DNA of 64,000 nucleotides from Mycobacterium paraffinicum. Lineage in GTDB: Bacteria; Actinomycetota; Actinomycetes; Mycobacteriales; Mycobacteriaceae. The stretch lies in the NCBI RefSeq assembly GCF_001907675.1, contig NZ_MPNT01000006.1, forward strand, positions 173,936-237,935, read 5' to 3'. Made by a program: the position numbers and the translations under genes. Below are positions 35,724 to 45,459 of the stretch, in pieces. The notes under the pieces are model-generated. The model saw only the letters and a program-made list of their open reading frames with translations, did not search any database and was not told where the DNA came from. Every line of letters starts with the position of its first letter. The first letter of the stretch is position 1.

Positions 35724-36647
35724 ATGACGTCGGCTCAAAACGAGTCTCAGGCACTCGGCGACCTCGCAGCTAGGCAGCTTGCCAACGCGACGAAGACCGT
35801 CCCCCAGCTTTCCACCATCACGCCCCGCTGGTTGCTGCACCTGCTCAGCTGGGTGCCGGTGGAAGCGGGCCTGTATCGGGTGAACCGGGTGGTCAACCCG
35901 GAGGGCGTCGCGATCAAGGCCGAAGCGGGTGCGGGCACCGAAGAACCGCTGCCGGAGACCTACGTCGACTACGAGACCAGCCCGCGCGAATACACGCTGC
36001 GGAGCATCTCGACCCTCGTTGACATCCACACTCGCGTCTCCGACCTGTACTCGAGTCCCCACGACCAGATCGCGCAGCAGCTGCGGCTGACCATCGAGAC
36101 GATCAAGGAGCGCCAGGAGTTCGAGTTGGTCAACAGCCCCGAGTACGGGCTGCTGGCCCAGGCGACTCCGGAGCAGACCATCCAGACCCTGGCGGGCGCT
36201 CCGGCGCCCGACGACCTGGACGCGCTGATCACCAAGGTGTGGAAGACGCCCAGCTTCTTCCTGACCCACCCGCTGGGGATCGCCGCGTTCGGCCGCGAGG
36301 CCACCTACCGTGGTGTGCCACCGCCGGTGGTCAGCCTGTTCGGCGCGCAGTTCATCACCTGGCGCGGCATCCCCCTGATCCCATCGGACAAGGTGCCGGT
36401 GGAAGACGGCAAGACCAAGTTCATCCTGGTGCGCACCGGGGAGGAACGCCAAGGCGTGGTCGGCCTGTTCCAGCCGGGCCTGGTCGGCGAGCAGGCGCCA
36501 GGGCTGTCGGTGCGATTCACCGGCATCAACCAGTCGGCAATCGCGACCTACCTGGTGACCCTCTACACCTCCCTGGCCGTGCTTACCGACGACGCGCTCG
36601 CCGTGCTGGACGATGTCGCCGTGGACCAGTTCCATGAGTACAAGTGA
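35724..36647 (+). CDS. Family 2A encapsulin shell protein (MMP-I)
   Basis: 307 residues, the length of the mycobacterial major membrane protein I (MMP-I), now known as a family 2A encapsulin with the HK97 capsid fold. It self-assembles into a shell around a cysteine desulfurase. Recognised from TPRWLLHLLSWVPVEAGLYR, YVDYETSPREYTLRSIST and FHEYK at the end. Start ATG 35724 after GGAAGGA; the frame is open slightly upstream without a ribosome-binding site. Its last 14 bases overlap the cargo gene, as expected for co-assembled partners. Divergent from the cysteine-synthesis operon. Confidence 0.93.
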   Translation: MTSAQNESQALGDLAARQLANATKTVPQLSTITPRWLLHLLSWVPVEAGLYRVNRVVNPEGVAIKAEAGAGTEEPLPETYVDYETSPREYTLRSISTLVDIHTRVSDLYSSPHDQIAQQLRLTIETIKERQEFELVNSPEYGLLAQATPEQTIQTLAGAPAPDDLDALITKVWKTPSFFLTHPLGIAAFGREATYRGVPPPVVSLFGAQFITWRGIPLIPSDKVPVEDGKTKFILVRTGEERQGVVGLFQPGLVGEQAPGLSVRFTGINQSAIATYLVTLYTSLAVLTDDALAVLDDVAVDQFHEYK

Positions 36648-38709
36648 GTACCGAGCGGTAGACGCGGAAAGCGACCTGCCCATCAGCGCCGCGGAGCTCG
36701 CCGCGCTGGCCACCCAGCTGTATGCCGCCAGCATCCGGCCGGGCCCGGACAGTCCCCCTCAGTCGGTGCCGGTCGCGCCGCGTGGCAGCGTGCCGGACAC
36801 GACTGCTGCTACATCGGCTGGGCAGACCGCGGTGGGCACCGCAGACGTTTACCCAACACCGGCGCCAGCGCTCGCTGTCACTGATACCTACGTGCCGGCC
36901 CCGACGTCCTACCAGCTCGAGCCGCCGCCGCAGACGGTGCCGGTTGCCCCGCGGGGCAATGCGCCCGACACCACCGCCGGCGCGTCAGCGGGGCAGGCGG
37001 CGGCGGGCGTCGCGGACTTGTATCCCGCGCCGGTGCCGGCACTGGGTCTCACGGACATTTATCTGCCAGCCCCAACCTCCCGCGAACCCGAAGCACCCCC
37101 GCAGACGGTGCCGGTGGCTCCCCGCGGCAACGTTCCCGGCACTACGGCCGCGCCGTCGGCCGGTATCGCCACGGGTGGCGTCGCGGAGCCGTACCTGCCC
37201 ACCGGTGATCTCAGCTCCTTCGCCGTGCCGACCCATGGGATCGTGCCGACGGTGCCAGGCGTGCTGGCCGGCTCCGCGCCCACCAGCCCCGTCGGTCACC
37301 AGACTTCGACCGCGTCCGCGCCATACGCGGCGCCGTTCGCGTTGCCCGAGGTGCCGTCGGTCGGCGATCGGCGCTGGTCGCATGCGGCACCCGCGACACC
37401 GAACACGCCGGCCGGCGACGAGCGCGACTACTACTTCCTCAACGCTGCGGAGACGGTGCCACGGCTGCCTGATGAGCACGAGGTATTCGACGTCAACGCG
37501 ATCCGGGCGGATTTCCCGATCCTGAAGGAAGTCGTCAACGGAAAGCCGTTGATCTGGTTCGACAACGCGGCGACCACCCAGAAGCCACAGGTGGTGATCG
37601 ACCGGCTGTCACACTTCTACGCCCACGAGAATTCCAACATTCACCGCGCGGCACACGAATTGGCGGCCCGGGCCACCGACGCGTACGAAGAGGCCCGCGA
37701 CACCGTGGCCGATTTCATCGGCGCGCCAAGCTCCGAAAACGTCGTGTTCGTCCGTGGCACCACCGAAGCCATCAACTTGGTGGCGCACGCGTGGGGCGGC
37801 AAGCACCTACAACCAGGTGACGAGATCGTCATCACCCATCTCGAGCACCACGCGAACATCGTTCCCTGGCAACTCGTCTCGCAGAAGACCGGAGCGATCC
37901 TGAAGGTTGCGCCGATCGACGATGCCGGCAACCTATTGCTGAGCGAATTCGAGGAGCTGCTCGGTCCTAGGACGAAACTGGTGGCCGCCAGTCAGGTGTC
38001 CAATGCGCTGGGCACGGTGGTCCCGGTGGACAAGATCGTGGAATTGGGTCATCGCTATGGGGCACGGGTGCTGATCGACGCCGCCCAATCGATTCAACAC
38101 GTGCCCGTTGATGTTGCCGAGCTGGGCGCCGATTTCCTGGTGTTCTCGGGACATAAAATTTACGGCCCCACCGGAATTGGCGCGCTCTACGGTACGGAGG
38201 AGGCGCTGACGGAGACGCCGCCGTGGCAGGGCGGCGGGCACATGATCGCCGACGTGACGATCGAACGCTCGCTATATCAGGGGCCGCCGACCAAGTTCGA
38301 GGCCGGCACCGGCAACATCGCCGACGCGGTCGGGCTGACCGAGGCGCTGCGCTACGTGCAGCGGTTGGGCATCGAACGCATCGCGGCCTACGAGCACTCG
38401 TTGCTGGAGTACGCGACGCCGCGCCTCGCCGACATTCCCGGCGTCCGGTTGGTGGGCACCGCGACCGAGAAGGCCAGCGTGCTGTCCTTCGTGCTCGCGG
38501 GACACGAGCCGCTCGAAGTGGGTAAGGCGCTCAACGCCGAAGGCATCGCGGTCCGCGCCGGGCATCACTGCGCGCAGCCCGCGCTCCGGCGGCTGGGGCT
38601 GGAGGCCACCGTTCGCCCGTCGTTCGCGTTCTACAACACGTTCGAGGAGATCGACGTGTTCCTCCGCGCGGTGCGCAGGATCGCCGAGGGCGGCACCAAC
38701 GTCGGCTGA
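36634..38709 (+). CDS. Encapsulin cargo cysteine desulfurase with long N-terminal arm
   Basis: 691 residues. The C-terminal ~400 are a SufS-type PLP cysteine desulfurase: PLP lysine in SGHKIYGPTG, catalytic Cys in RAGHHCAQPAL, and THLEHHANIVPW. It converts cysteine to alanine plus enzyme-bound persulfide. The first ~280 residues are disordered, Pro/Ala/Thr-rich, and act in this family as the encapsulin-targeting arm; a 57-residue unit with VPVAPRG(N/S) is repeated three times. Start is ATG 36634 inside the shell gene (14-base overlap). Confidence 0.93.
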   Translation: MSTSEYRAVDAESDLPISAAELAALATQLYAASIRPGPDSPPQSVPVAPRGSVPDTTAATSAGQTAVGTADVYPTPAPALAVTDTYVPAPTSYQLEPPPQTVPVAPRGNAPDTTAGASAGQAAAGVADLYPAPVPALGLTDIYLPAPTSREPEAPPQTVPVAPRGNVPGTTAAPSAGIATGGVAEPYLPTGDLSSFAVPTHGIVPTVPGVLAGSAPTSPVGHQTSTASAPYAAPFALPEVPSVGDRRWSHAAPATPNTPAGDERDYYFLNAAETVPRLPDEHEVFDVNAIRADFPILKEVVNGKPLIWFDNAATTQKPQVVIDRLSHFYAHENSNIHRAAHELAARATDAYEEARDTVADFIGAPSSENVVFVRGTTEAINLVAHAWGGKHLQPGDEIVITHLEHHANIVPWQLVSQKTGAILKVAPIDDAGNLLLSEFEELLGPRTKLVAASQVSNALGTVVPVDKIVELGHRYGARVLIDAAQSIQHVPVDVAELGADFLVFSGHKIYGPTGIGALYGTEEALTETPPWQGGGHMIADVTIERSLYQGPPTKFEAGTGNIADAVGLTEALRYVQRLGIERIAAYEHSLLEYATPRLADIPGVRLVGTATEKASVLSFVLAGHEPLEVGKALNAEGIAVRAGHHCAQPALRRLGLEATVRPSFAFYNTFEEIDVFLRAVRRIAEGGTNVG
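36748..37260 (+). repeat. 171-bp in-frame repeat (x3) in the cargo arm
   Basis: Units start at 36748, 36919 and 37090, exactly 171 bases (57 codons) apart. Each begins PPQ(S/T)VPVAPRG and has an Ala/Thr-rich part, then PAP-rich text; units 1 and 2 are most alike, unit 3 diverges in its second half. Confidence 0.85.
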
Positions 38710-38725
38710 CGGCCCAAGCCCGCGG

Positions 38726-39844
38726 CTAAGTGCCCGTGTACCAATCCAACACGCGCGACGTCAGCAACACGATGCCCAGGGAGACCGCGGCGACGACCGT
38801 GAGCCCGATGACCGCGACCACCAGCGGTCGCCATCCGGTGCGCGCGATCTGGCGGATGTCGGTGTTGAGCCCCACCCCGGCAAAGGTCAGCAGGAACGCC
38901 CATTTCGACACGTTGGCGAGGTTGGCGGTCTGGCCCTTGGTCAGCCAGCCCGCCGTCGCGATCGCGGAGACCACCAGGAAGCCCAGCACGAACTTCGGGA
39001 ACTTCTCCCAGATGAACGCGGCCTTGGCCTTCGCCCCGGGCGCGATCTCGTCGGCCTGGCCCCGCGCGGCCCAGTACAGGGCGAAGCCCAAGACCACGAA
39101 TCCGATCAGCGCGTTACGGGTCGACTTCACCAGCACCGCGATCTTGCCGGCATGGTCGGAGTACAGGTAGCCGGTGGCCGTGGTCTCGGCGGTGTTGTCC
39201 ACGGAAAGGCCGGCCCAGAGGCCGAATTCGTGATCCGTCAGCCCGATCGCATGCCCCAGCGGCGGCAGCACGAACAGCGACACCGCGCCCAAGGCCAGGA
39301 TCGCCGCGATCGCGTAGCTGACATCGGAGTTGCGGGCCCGGATAGCGCCCTTGGCCGCCACAATGGCCGACACCCCGCAGATGGACGTTCCGATCGCCAG
39401 CAATGAGCCGAGCTTGCCCGACAGCCCGAACGCGCGCGCCGCGACGATGATGATCGTTCCGGCGATCGTCATGTCCACCAGAATCTGCACCAGGCTGATC
39501 CCGCCCAGTTTGGCGATATCGCCCAACACGAAACGCGAACCCAGCGCCACGATCCCGACTTTGAGCCAGAATTCGTAGGTCAGCACGCCGGGCCGGAAGA
39601 TGGGGTGCAGGCCGATGGTGTTGGTGATCAGCAGCCCAATCACGATGGCCCACAACACGTATTCGATGTCGGGCACGGTCCAGCGGTGGTGTTTGGCCAG
39701 CCCGTTCCACCAGACCTGGGCGTACTTGCCCAGCAGCCCGACGCCGATGAGAAGCAGAATGCCCGGCACGTAGTCGAGCGGGCGCGTGCTGGTGAAAGTG
39801 GCCTCGACGGACGTCTCGTCGGGCTCGGCGCGAAGGGTGCTCAC
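38726..39844 (-). CDS. YeiH-family membrane protein (putative sulfate exporter)
   Basis: 372 residues with about ten hydrophobic segments, UPF0324/YeiH family, often annotated as putative sulfate exporter. Its position between the encapsulin/desulfurase genes and Stf0 supports a sulfur-compound substrate, but transport has not been shown for most members. Convergent with the desulfurase gene (16 bases). A 54-residue membrane protein gene lies directly upstream (4-base gap). Confidence 0.85.
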   Translation of the reverse strand: MSTLRAEPDETSVEATFTSTRPLDYVPGILLLIGVGLLGKYAQVWWNGLAKHHRWTVPDIEYVLWAIVIGLLITNTIGLHPIFRPGVLTYEFWLKVGIVALGSRFVLGDIAKLGGISLVQILVDMTIAGTIIIVAARAFGLSGKLGSLLAIGTSICGVSAIVAAKGAIRARNSDVSYAIAAILALGAVSLFVLPPLGHAIGLTDHEFGLWAGLSVDNTAETTATGYLYSDHAGKIAVLVKSTRNALIGFVVLGFALYWAARGQADEIAPGAKAKAAFIWEKFPKFVLGFLVVSAIATAGWLTKGQTANLANVSKWAFLLTFAGVGLNTDIRQIARTGWRPLVVAVIGLTVVAAVSLGIVLLTSRVLDWYTGT

Positions 39845-39848
39845 CCGA

Positions 39849-40013
39849 TCACCACGGAATCTTCGGAAGCACGTTGGCCACCGCCAGCGCGACGATTACT
39901 CCGGCCACCGCGGTCGCCCACCAGTCCACCGAGATCGAGCCGAGCCGCGCGGGCCAGCCGGGCCGCTGCGCGGCCTCTTCCTCGCGTCCGTCACCAGGAC
40001 CGCTTTCACCCAC
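39849..40013 (-). CDS. Small single-pass membrane protein upstream of the YeiH gene
   Basis: 54 residues from GTG 40013 ([15 protein letters not shown]), with a C-terminal hydrophobic helix ([20 protein letters not shown]). GAGGAG precedes the GTG at good spacing. It ends 4 bases before the transporter start, so it is probably a subunit or accessory. The frame is open further upstream to 40193, without a ribosome-binding site. Confidence 0.6.
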   Translation of the reverse strand: MGESGPGDGREEEAAQRPGWPARLGSISVDWWATAVAGVIVALAVANVLPKIPW

Positions 40014-40137
40014 GTGACCGCTCCTCGTTCGCGTTTGACGGCCCGGGTGCCGCACGGCCGCTGACGGAATGGTGACGTGTCGGGCGGTTCGGACCAAGTG
40101 ATTGGCTCGCCCTGAATTTAGGGTGTTTCCGCCGCGG

Positions 40138-40941
40138 TCAGGTTGGTAGGCTGAGCTTCTCGGCATCCGCACGATACCGATCCACCCACTCATCGGAGCG
40201 CTGGTCGGCCTGGCGTTCCAATACCGGTTCGGGGGCCAGCCGTGGGTCGAGTCCGAGCGCCTCCAGAATGGCGGCCACGACCTGAGTCAGGTTGCGCCAC
40301 AACACCGGATACGGGATCTCCATCGGGTTGACGCCTTCGTCGGCGAACCAATTCCGCCAGCCCTCATTTTGGGCGCGCAGCATGGTGACGACGTGCGCGA
40401 TCGCGCCGGGGTGATAGGTGGCGCGTGCGTCACGAGCCGGGTCCGGCCGGCCTCGCCACACCCGCGTCTGCACCGCGCGCCAGAACGACACCGCCTGCGA
40501 AATCACGTCGGGCCGATGCACATAGATGAAGAGCGGCTCTTCGCCCACCACGTCGGTGATGGCGGCCAACAGGCCGTCGCCACTGCGATTCGGGAGATTC
40601 TTGGCGCGGTTCAGCAAGAGCGGCGTCTGGTTCCACATCAGCTTCCCACCCCAAATGCCGTTCGGTGTCCTTCCGACCGTGCGGATGTAGTCCCGCCAAA
40701 TCTCCGGTGGCGCCAGGTCGGGCGTCCCGGCGTCAAGCGGGTCGAGCAGGCTCAGGATCGATTCGTCCTCCACCCCGGCGAACCACTCGCGCGGCTGCGG
40801 CGCCTGGCTGGTGGCCGGCAGGTATTGAAAGAACTCCTGCGGCTCGCCCGCGACGCCGGTCGCGCGCAGCGACTCGACCAGCAGCGTGCTGCCGCTCCGT
40901 TGGGACGCCAACACCAGGTAGGAAGACGGGGTACCGGTCAC
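40138..40941 (-). CDS. stf0: Trehalose 2-sulfotransferase Stf0
   Basis: Transfers sulfate from PAPS to the 2-position of trehalose, the first step to sulfated trehalose lipids. 267 residues. 5'-phosphosulfate-binding loop QRSGSTLL (14-21), then [17 protein letters not shown], and [13 protein letters not shown]. It aligns throughout with M. tuberculosis Stf0 (Rv0295c), which lies elsewhere in that genome. GTG start. PAPS use ties it to the sulfur region. Confidence 0.93.
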   Translation of the reverse strand: MTGTPSSYLVLASQRSGSTLLVESLRATGVAGEPQEFFQYLPATSQAPQPREWFAGVEDESILSLLDPLDAGTPDLAPPEIWRDYIRTVGRTPNGIWGGKLMWNQTPLLLNRAKNLPNRSGDGLLAAITDVVGEEPLFIYVHRPDVISQAVSFWRAVQTRVWRGRPDPARDARATYHPGAIAHVVTMLRAQNEGWRNWFADEGVNPMEIPYPVLWRNLTQVVAAILEALGLDPRLAPEPVLERQADQRSDEWVDRYRADAEKLSLPT

Positions 40942-41497
40942 TCGAGCAAGCGTATCCGGGCGGAAATGCTGTCGCTATCGGTGCTTTTAGCCTCATCCTG
41001 AACCTAACCCTTGCTTTGAACATCGATAATCCGAACCGTGTCGTTTGGCGGCGATAGCCGAATGGGACGGTGGCCGTGGGCGCTCAACTAGCTTGTTGGC
41101 AACGAAAAACTCGTCAAGAGACGAGCGGCCATTCCGCGTCGCCGCTGCCGAGCCGCTCCGCGAAGTCTGCGACATTCGCCGCTTGCTGGCCCGCGTCTCT
41201 TCGCGCTCCACCGGCTGGGAGCCCCGCGGCCTGAACTCAAACAGGAATCAGCGCCACAACCTGGGGTTTCTTCTATTTTCGTGTGCCGGGTGTGCAGACG
41301 GCACGAGCCGTGCGCGAGGGGTTGCTCGCGGTTGGCCAATTTAGCTTCGTGTTGATTCCAACCCTGACGCGGTGTTGGGTTTGCCCGTAAATTCCTCGCG
41401 TGATCATAGGCGCGCAAATTGACACCGCGGTCGGCGTGTAACAACAACCGGCGCTTTCGCCCTGGCTAATTGCCGGCGCATTAATTGCATTACGAGA
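40942..41497. other. Intergenic region between stf0 and the mce operon
   Basis: About 555 bases with lower GC than the surroundings, between divergent genes. It should hold the promoters of both. A perfect 6-bp hairpin CTCGTC-AAGA-GACGAG lies at 41110-41125. AT-rich patches occur near 41000-41050 and 41330-41490. I see no convincing gene or regulator gene here. Confidence 0.5.
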
Positions 41498-42316
41498 ATG
41501 GAACACGGGATTGGGCCATATGAACGGCGGTCGGGCGGGGCGAACCTTGTGAACGGCTCCACCATCGCGAAGCCCATGAACGCGTTGGGCGATTTCTTCG
41601 TGCTTTGCGCCCAAGCGCTGGTCGCCGCGGTGCGGGGCCCGTGGGCGTGGCGGGAGTTGCTCGAGCAGATCTGGTTCGTTGCCCGGGTTTCCATCTTTCC
41701 GACGATCATGCTGTCCATCCCGTACACGGTCCTGATCGTGTTCGTCCTGAACATCCTGTTGGTCGAGATCGGCGCCGGTGACCTGTCCGGGGCCGGCGCG
41801 GGTCTGGCGTCGGTGACGCAGGTCGGGCCCGTCGTCACGGCGATGGTGGTCTCCGGTGCCGGGTCGACGGCGATGTGCGCCGACCTGGGCGCGCGCACCA
41901 TTCGCGAGGAAATCGACGCGATGAAGGTGATCGGCGTCGATCCGATTCAGGCCCTGGTTGTTCCGCGCATCATCGCCGCCACGTTCGTCGCGGTTCTGCT
42001 GTACTCGGTGGTCGCGGTCACCGGGTTGGCGGGAAGCTACGTTTTCGTGGTCTTCGTTCAGCACGTCACCCCCGGCGCTTTCGTCGCAGGCATGACCCTC
42101 GTCACTGGGCTTCCTCAGGTAGTGACGTCGCTGATCAAGGCCACGCTGTTCGGGTTGTCGGCGGGCCTGATCGCCTGCTACAAGGGCCTTTCCGTGGGCG
42201 GCGGTCCTACCGGTGTCGGCAACGCCGTCAACGAGACGGTGGTCTTTTCTTTCATGGCATTGTTTTTCATCAACATCGTGCTCACCGCGCTCGGCGTGAA
42301 GGTCACCGCGAAATGA
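41498..42316 (+). CDS. YrbE-type permease, first of the mce operon (YrbEA)
   Basis: MlaE/YrbE-family integral membrane permease of a Mce lipid importer. 272 residues with about five membrane segments. Family signature ADLGARTIREEIDAMKVIGV and KATLFGLSAGLIACYKGL are intact. Start at ATG 41498 is uncertain; a GTG at 41549 would give a more typical 255 residues. Overlaps the next gene by ATGA. Confidence 0.92.
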   Translation: MEHGIGPYERRSGGANLVNGSTIAKPMNALGDFFVLCAQALVAAVRGPWAWRELLEQIWFVARVSIFPTIMLSIPYTVLIVFVLNILLVEIGAGDLSGAGAGLASVTQVGPVVTAMVVSGAGSTAMCADLGARTIREEIDAMKVIGVDPIQALVVPRIIAATFVAVLLYSVVAVTGLAGSYVFVVFVQHVTPGAFVAGMTLVTGLPQVVTSLIKATLFGLSAGLIACYKGLSVGGGPTGVGNAVNETVVFSFMALFFINIVLTALGVKVTAK

Positions 42317-43161
42317 CCGACGCAGCGCGGCAACCGTCGTGGATCATCGGCGTTGGCCCCAAGGTCACCGATTACGCCCGCAAGCTCGGTGAACAGACGG
42401 CGTTTTACGGGCAATCACTGGCCAACATCATCGACGCGGTACGCCGCTATCCAGGCGAACTATTGCGGCTGATCGCCGAGATGGGCATGGGCACAGGAGC
42501 TTTGGCGGTTATTGGGGGCACCGTAGGCATCATCGGCTTCCTCACCCTGACCACCGGCGCCCTGGTCGCGGTCCAGGGCTACGACACGCTGTCCAACGTC
42601 GGGGTCGAGGCGCTGACCGGATTTCTGTCGGCCTTCTTGAATGTTCGGATGATCGCGCCGTGCACCGCCGGCCTGGCCCTGGCCGCCACGATCGGTGCCG
42701 GCGCGACGGCCCAACTGGGGGCCATGCGGATCAATGAGGAGATCGACGCGCTGGAGGTGATGGGCATCCGCGCCATCACCTACCTGTCGTCGACACGGAT
42801 CATCGCCGGAATCCTGGTCGTCATCCCGCTCTACGCCGTCGCGGTGCTGATGTCGTTCATCGCGGCCAAGTTCCTGACGATCTACAGCTACGGCCAGTCG
42901 CGCGGGGTATATGAGCACTACTTCTCCACCTTCCTGCGGCCGACCGACTTGTTCTGGTCGTTTCTGGCGGCGCTGACCATGGCGACGGGCGTGATGGTCG
43001 TGCACACGTACTACGGTTTCACCGCGACAGGTGGTCCCGCCGGGGTGGGGGAGGCTGTCGGGCGCTCGGTGCGGTCATCGATGATCGTCACGGCGTTTGT
43101 CTGCCTGGCGATTTCGTTGTCCGTCTACGGGCAGTCCGGCAACTTCAACCTGTCGGGATGA
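42313..43161 (+). CDS. YrbE-type permease (YrbEB)
   Basis: Second permease subunit, 282 residues. Conserved MRINEEIDALEVMGIRAITY and GGPAGVGEAVGRSVRSSM. Starts at ATG inside the previous stop (ATGA); the frame extends upstream only as a shadow. With YrbEA it forms the membrane core driven by a shared ATPase (MceG) encoded elsewhere. Confidence 0.94.
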   Translation: MTDAARQPSWIIGVGPKVTDYARKLGEQTAFYGQSLANIIDAVRRYPGELLRLIAEMGMGTGALAVIGGTVGIIGFLTLTTGALVAVQGYDTLSNVGVEALTGFLSAFLNVRMIAPCTAGLALAATIGAGATAQLGAMRINEEIDALEVMGIRAITYLSSTRIIAGILVVIPLYAVAVLMSFIAAKFLTIYSYGQSRGVYEHYFSTFLRPTDLFWSFLAALTMATGVMVVHTYYGFTATGGPAGVGEAVGRSVRSSMIVTAFVCLAISLSVYGQSGNFNLSG

Positions 43162-43165
43162 CCGC

Positions 43166-44434
43166 ATGAGCAATCACAGGGGGAGTGGCCCGGGGCCACG
43201 GAATCGGGCTCGCCGCAGCAGAATCGATCCGATCTGGTGGGCGCCGACTCTGTTCATCCTCGTCGGGACGATCATCGCGTTGACCGCGGGGGCATTCTCG
43301 GGCAAATTCCAGGAATCGATCCCGCTGACACTGGTGTCGGACCGGGCCGGGCTCGTGATGGAGCAGGGCGCCAAGGTCAAGCTGCGCGGCGTGCAGGTCG
43401 GCCAGGTGGCGTCGATTGGCACCGACGTGAAAGCGGCTCAGCTACAGCTCAAGATGCAGCCCGGCCCGTTCAAATATCTGCCGAGCAACCTCGAGGCCGA
43501 GATCAAATCCACCACGGCGTTCGGGTCGAAATACGTCGACCTGATCGTGCCCGAACACCCCAGCGCGACCCCACTCAAGCCCGGCGCGGTGCTGCACTCC
43601 CGCAACGTGACGGTCGAGGTCAACACCGTTTTCGAGAATCTCCAGTCGGTGGTCCATGCGATCGACCCGGCGAAGCTGAACGCTATTTTGTCCGCCTTCT
43701 CGGAAGCGTTGCGCGGCAAGGGCGAACGGCTCGGGCAGGCGATCACCGGGGCGAACGACGTGTTGCTGACCGTCAATCCCCGCATGGACACCATCGACAA
43801 GGACTGGAGGCTGTTCGGCAAGACGACAGCGATCTATTCGGGCGCGGCCCAGAATATTCTGTCGATCCTGGACTCAGCGGCGACGACTAGCACCACCCTG
43901 ACCGAAAACCAACGGTCGCTTGACACGCTGTTGTTGTCGGCGGTCGGCTTGAGCCAGACCGGCATCAACGTCATCGGCAGGAACGAATCCAACATCGTAC
44001 GGTCGATCAACCTGCTCGATCCGACCACGGCGCTGCTGAACAAGTACTCGCCGACCTTCACCTGCTTGTTCCAGGGCGCGCAGTGGTACGTGGACCACGG
44101 CGGGCGAGACGCGTTGGGCGGTAACGGCTACTCGGTGATCTTGGACGCCGGGCTGCTGTTCGGTGACGATCCGTACCGGTACCCGAAACACCTACCGAAA
44201 ACCAATGCCACCGGCGGCCCGGGAGGCAAGCCCAGCTGTGGGTCGCTGCCCGACCCGAGCGCCAACTTCCCGGTGCGTGCGCTGGTGACCGACACCGGGT
44301 GGGGTGCCGCCCCGAACGAGATCCGAACCAACATGGCCGTCGGCAACCCGTGGTGGGCGAACTGGTTCCCGACCACGAAGAACCCGCCGGAAGCGCCGCG
44401 CTACTTCTACCGTGGGGGACAACCGCCGCCGTGA
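43166..44434 (+). CDS. Mce family protein, MceA position
   Basis: 422 residues. Single N-terminal membrane anchor (~23-43), then the MCE/MlaD domain (~50-130; GLVMEQGAKVKLRGVQVGQV) and a long helical region forming the periplasmic needle with MceB-F. Imports a lipid; which one is unknown and the operon number (mce1-8 type) cannot be set here. Starts 4 bases after YrbEB and ends in GTGA with the next gene. Confidence 0.92.
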   Translation: MSNHRGSGPGPRNRARRSRIDPIWWAPTLFILVGTIIALTAGAFSGKFQESIPLTLVSDRAGLVMEQGAKVKLRGVQVGQVASIGTDVKAAQLQLKMQPGPFKYLPSNLEAEIKSTTAFGSKYVDLIVPEHPSATPLKPGAVLHSRNVTVEVNTVFENLQSVVHAIDPAKLNAILSAFSEALRGKGERLGQAITGANDVLLTVNPRMDTIDKDWRLFGKTTAIYSGAAQNILSILDSAATTSTTLTENQRSLDTLLLSAVGLSQTGINVIGRNESNIVRSINLLDPTTALLNKYSPTFTCLFQGAQWYVDHGGRDALGGNGYSVILDAGLLFGDDPYRYPKHLPKTNATGGPGGKPSCGSLPDPSANFPVRALVTDTGWGAAPNEIRTNMAVGNPWWANWFPTTKNPPEAPRYFYRGGQPPP

Positions 44435-45459
44435 AAAGACGAAAGATGTCCGCCATCATCGTGCGCATCGCGGCTTTCACGGCGGTGTGTGCGGTGTTCA
44501 CTTTCACGCTGATCGCCGTCTTCGGCCAGTTTCGATTCGAGGACCGCACCGGCTACCAGGCGGTGTTCACGAACATCTCGGGCCTAAAGTCCGGCAACTT
44601 CGTGCGCATCGCGGGGGTCGAGGTCGGCAAGGTCGGTGACCTGCACCTGCAGCGCGACGGCACCGTCACCATCGGTTTCTCGGTGGACAAGGGCGTCCGC
44701 CTCACCGAGGGCACCAAAGTCGCTGTGCGCTATGAGAACCTGATCGGCGATCGTTACCTCGCCCTGGAGGAGGGGCCCGGCTCGCGCCGGCTGCCGCCGG
44801 GCGCGACGATCCCGCCAGCGCGGACGTCCCCCGCGCTGGACATCGATGCGCTGATCGGCGGGTTTCGGCCGTTGTTTCGGGCGTTGGACCCCGATCAGGT
44901 CAACGCTCTGTCCGGTCAGTTGCTCCGCATATTTCAGGGTCAAGGCGGCACCGTCGCTTCGGTACTGGCCCAGACCTCGATGCTGACTTCGACGTTGGCC
45001 GGCCGCAGCGAGCTCATCACCGAGCTGATCACCAACTTGAACACCGTGTTGCACACGTTTGCCCTCCGCGACCGAGAGTTCTCCGGCGCCTTGGACAAGC
45101 TGTCCCAGTTCGTGAATGGCTTGGCGCAGCGCAAAGATGACATCTCCACCGGACTGGCCTACGTCAATGCGGCGGCGGGATCGGTCACCAACCTGCTTGT
45201 CCAGGCCCGCCAGCCCATCAAAGACGTTGTGCACGAGACGGATCGCATGTCCGCGCAGGTGCTGTCGGACCGTGATTACGTCGACAACCTGCTCAAGCAG
45301 CTTCCCGACATCTATCAAGTTCTGGCCCGGCAGGGCCTCAACGGCGACTACTTCGGCTTCTACTTCTGCGAGGTCTTGATGAAAGTCAACGGAAAGGGGG
45401 GCAACCCGATCTTCATCAAGCTGTTCGGCCAGCCGAGCGGGCGGTGCACGCCCCAATGA
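44431..45459 (+). CDS. Mce family protein, MceB position
   Basis: 342 residues from GTG 44431 (GTGA overlap). Membrane anchor 7-28, MCE domain ~38-115 (NISGLKSGNFVRIAGVEVGK), helical region, short C-terminus ending in CTPQ. Typical for MceB, with two late Cys. Confidence 0.93.
   Translation: MKRRKMSAIIVRIAAFTAVCAVFTFTLIAVFGQFRFEDRTGYQAVFTNISGLKSGNFVRIAGVEVGKVGDLHLQRDGTVTIGFSVDKGVRLTEGTKVAVRYENLIGDRYLALEEGPGSRRLPPGATIPPARTSPALDIDALIGGFRPLFRALDPDQVNALSGQLLRIFQGQGGTVASVLAQTSMLTSTLAGRSELITELITNLNTVLHTFALRDREFSGALDKLSQFVNGLAQRKDDISTGLAYVNAAAGSVTNLLVQARQPIKDVVHETDRMSAQVLSDRDYVDNLLKQLPDIYQVLARQGLNGDYFGFYFCEVLMKVNGKGGNPIFIKLFGQPSGRCTPQ

Noticed and set aside
40993..41211. 72-codon minus-strand ORF in the stf0-mce gap
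   Set aside because: No ribosome-binding site, no family resemblance, and biased Arg/Ser composition; more likely chance.
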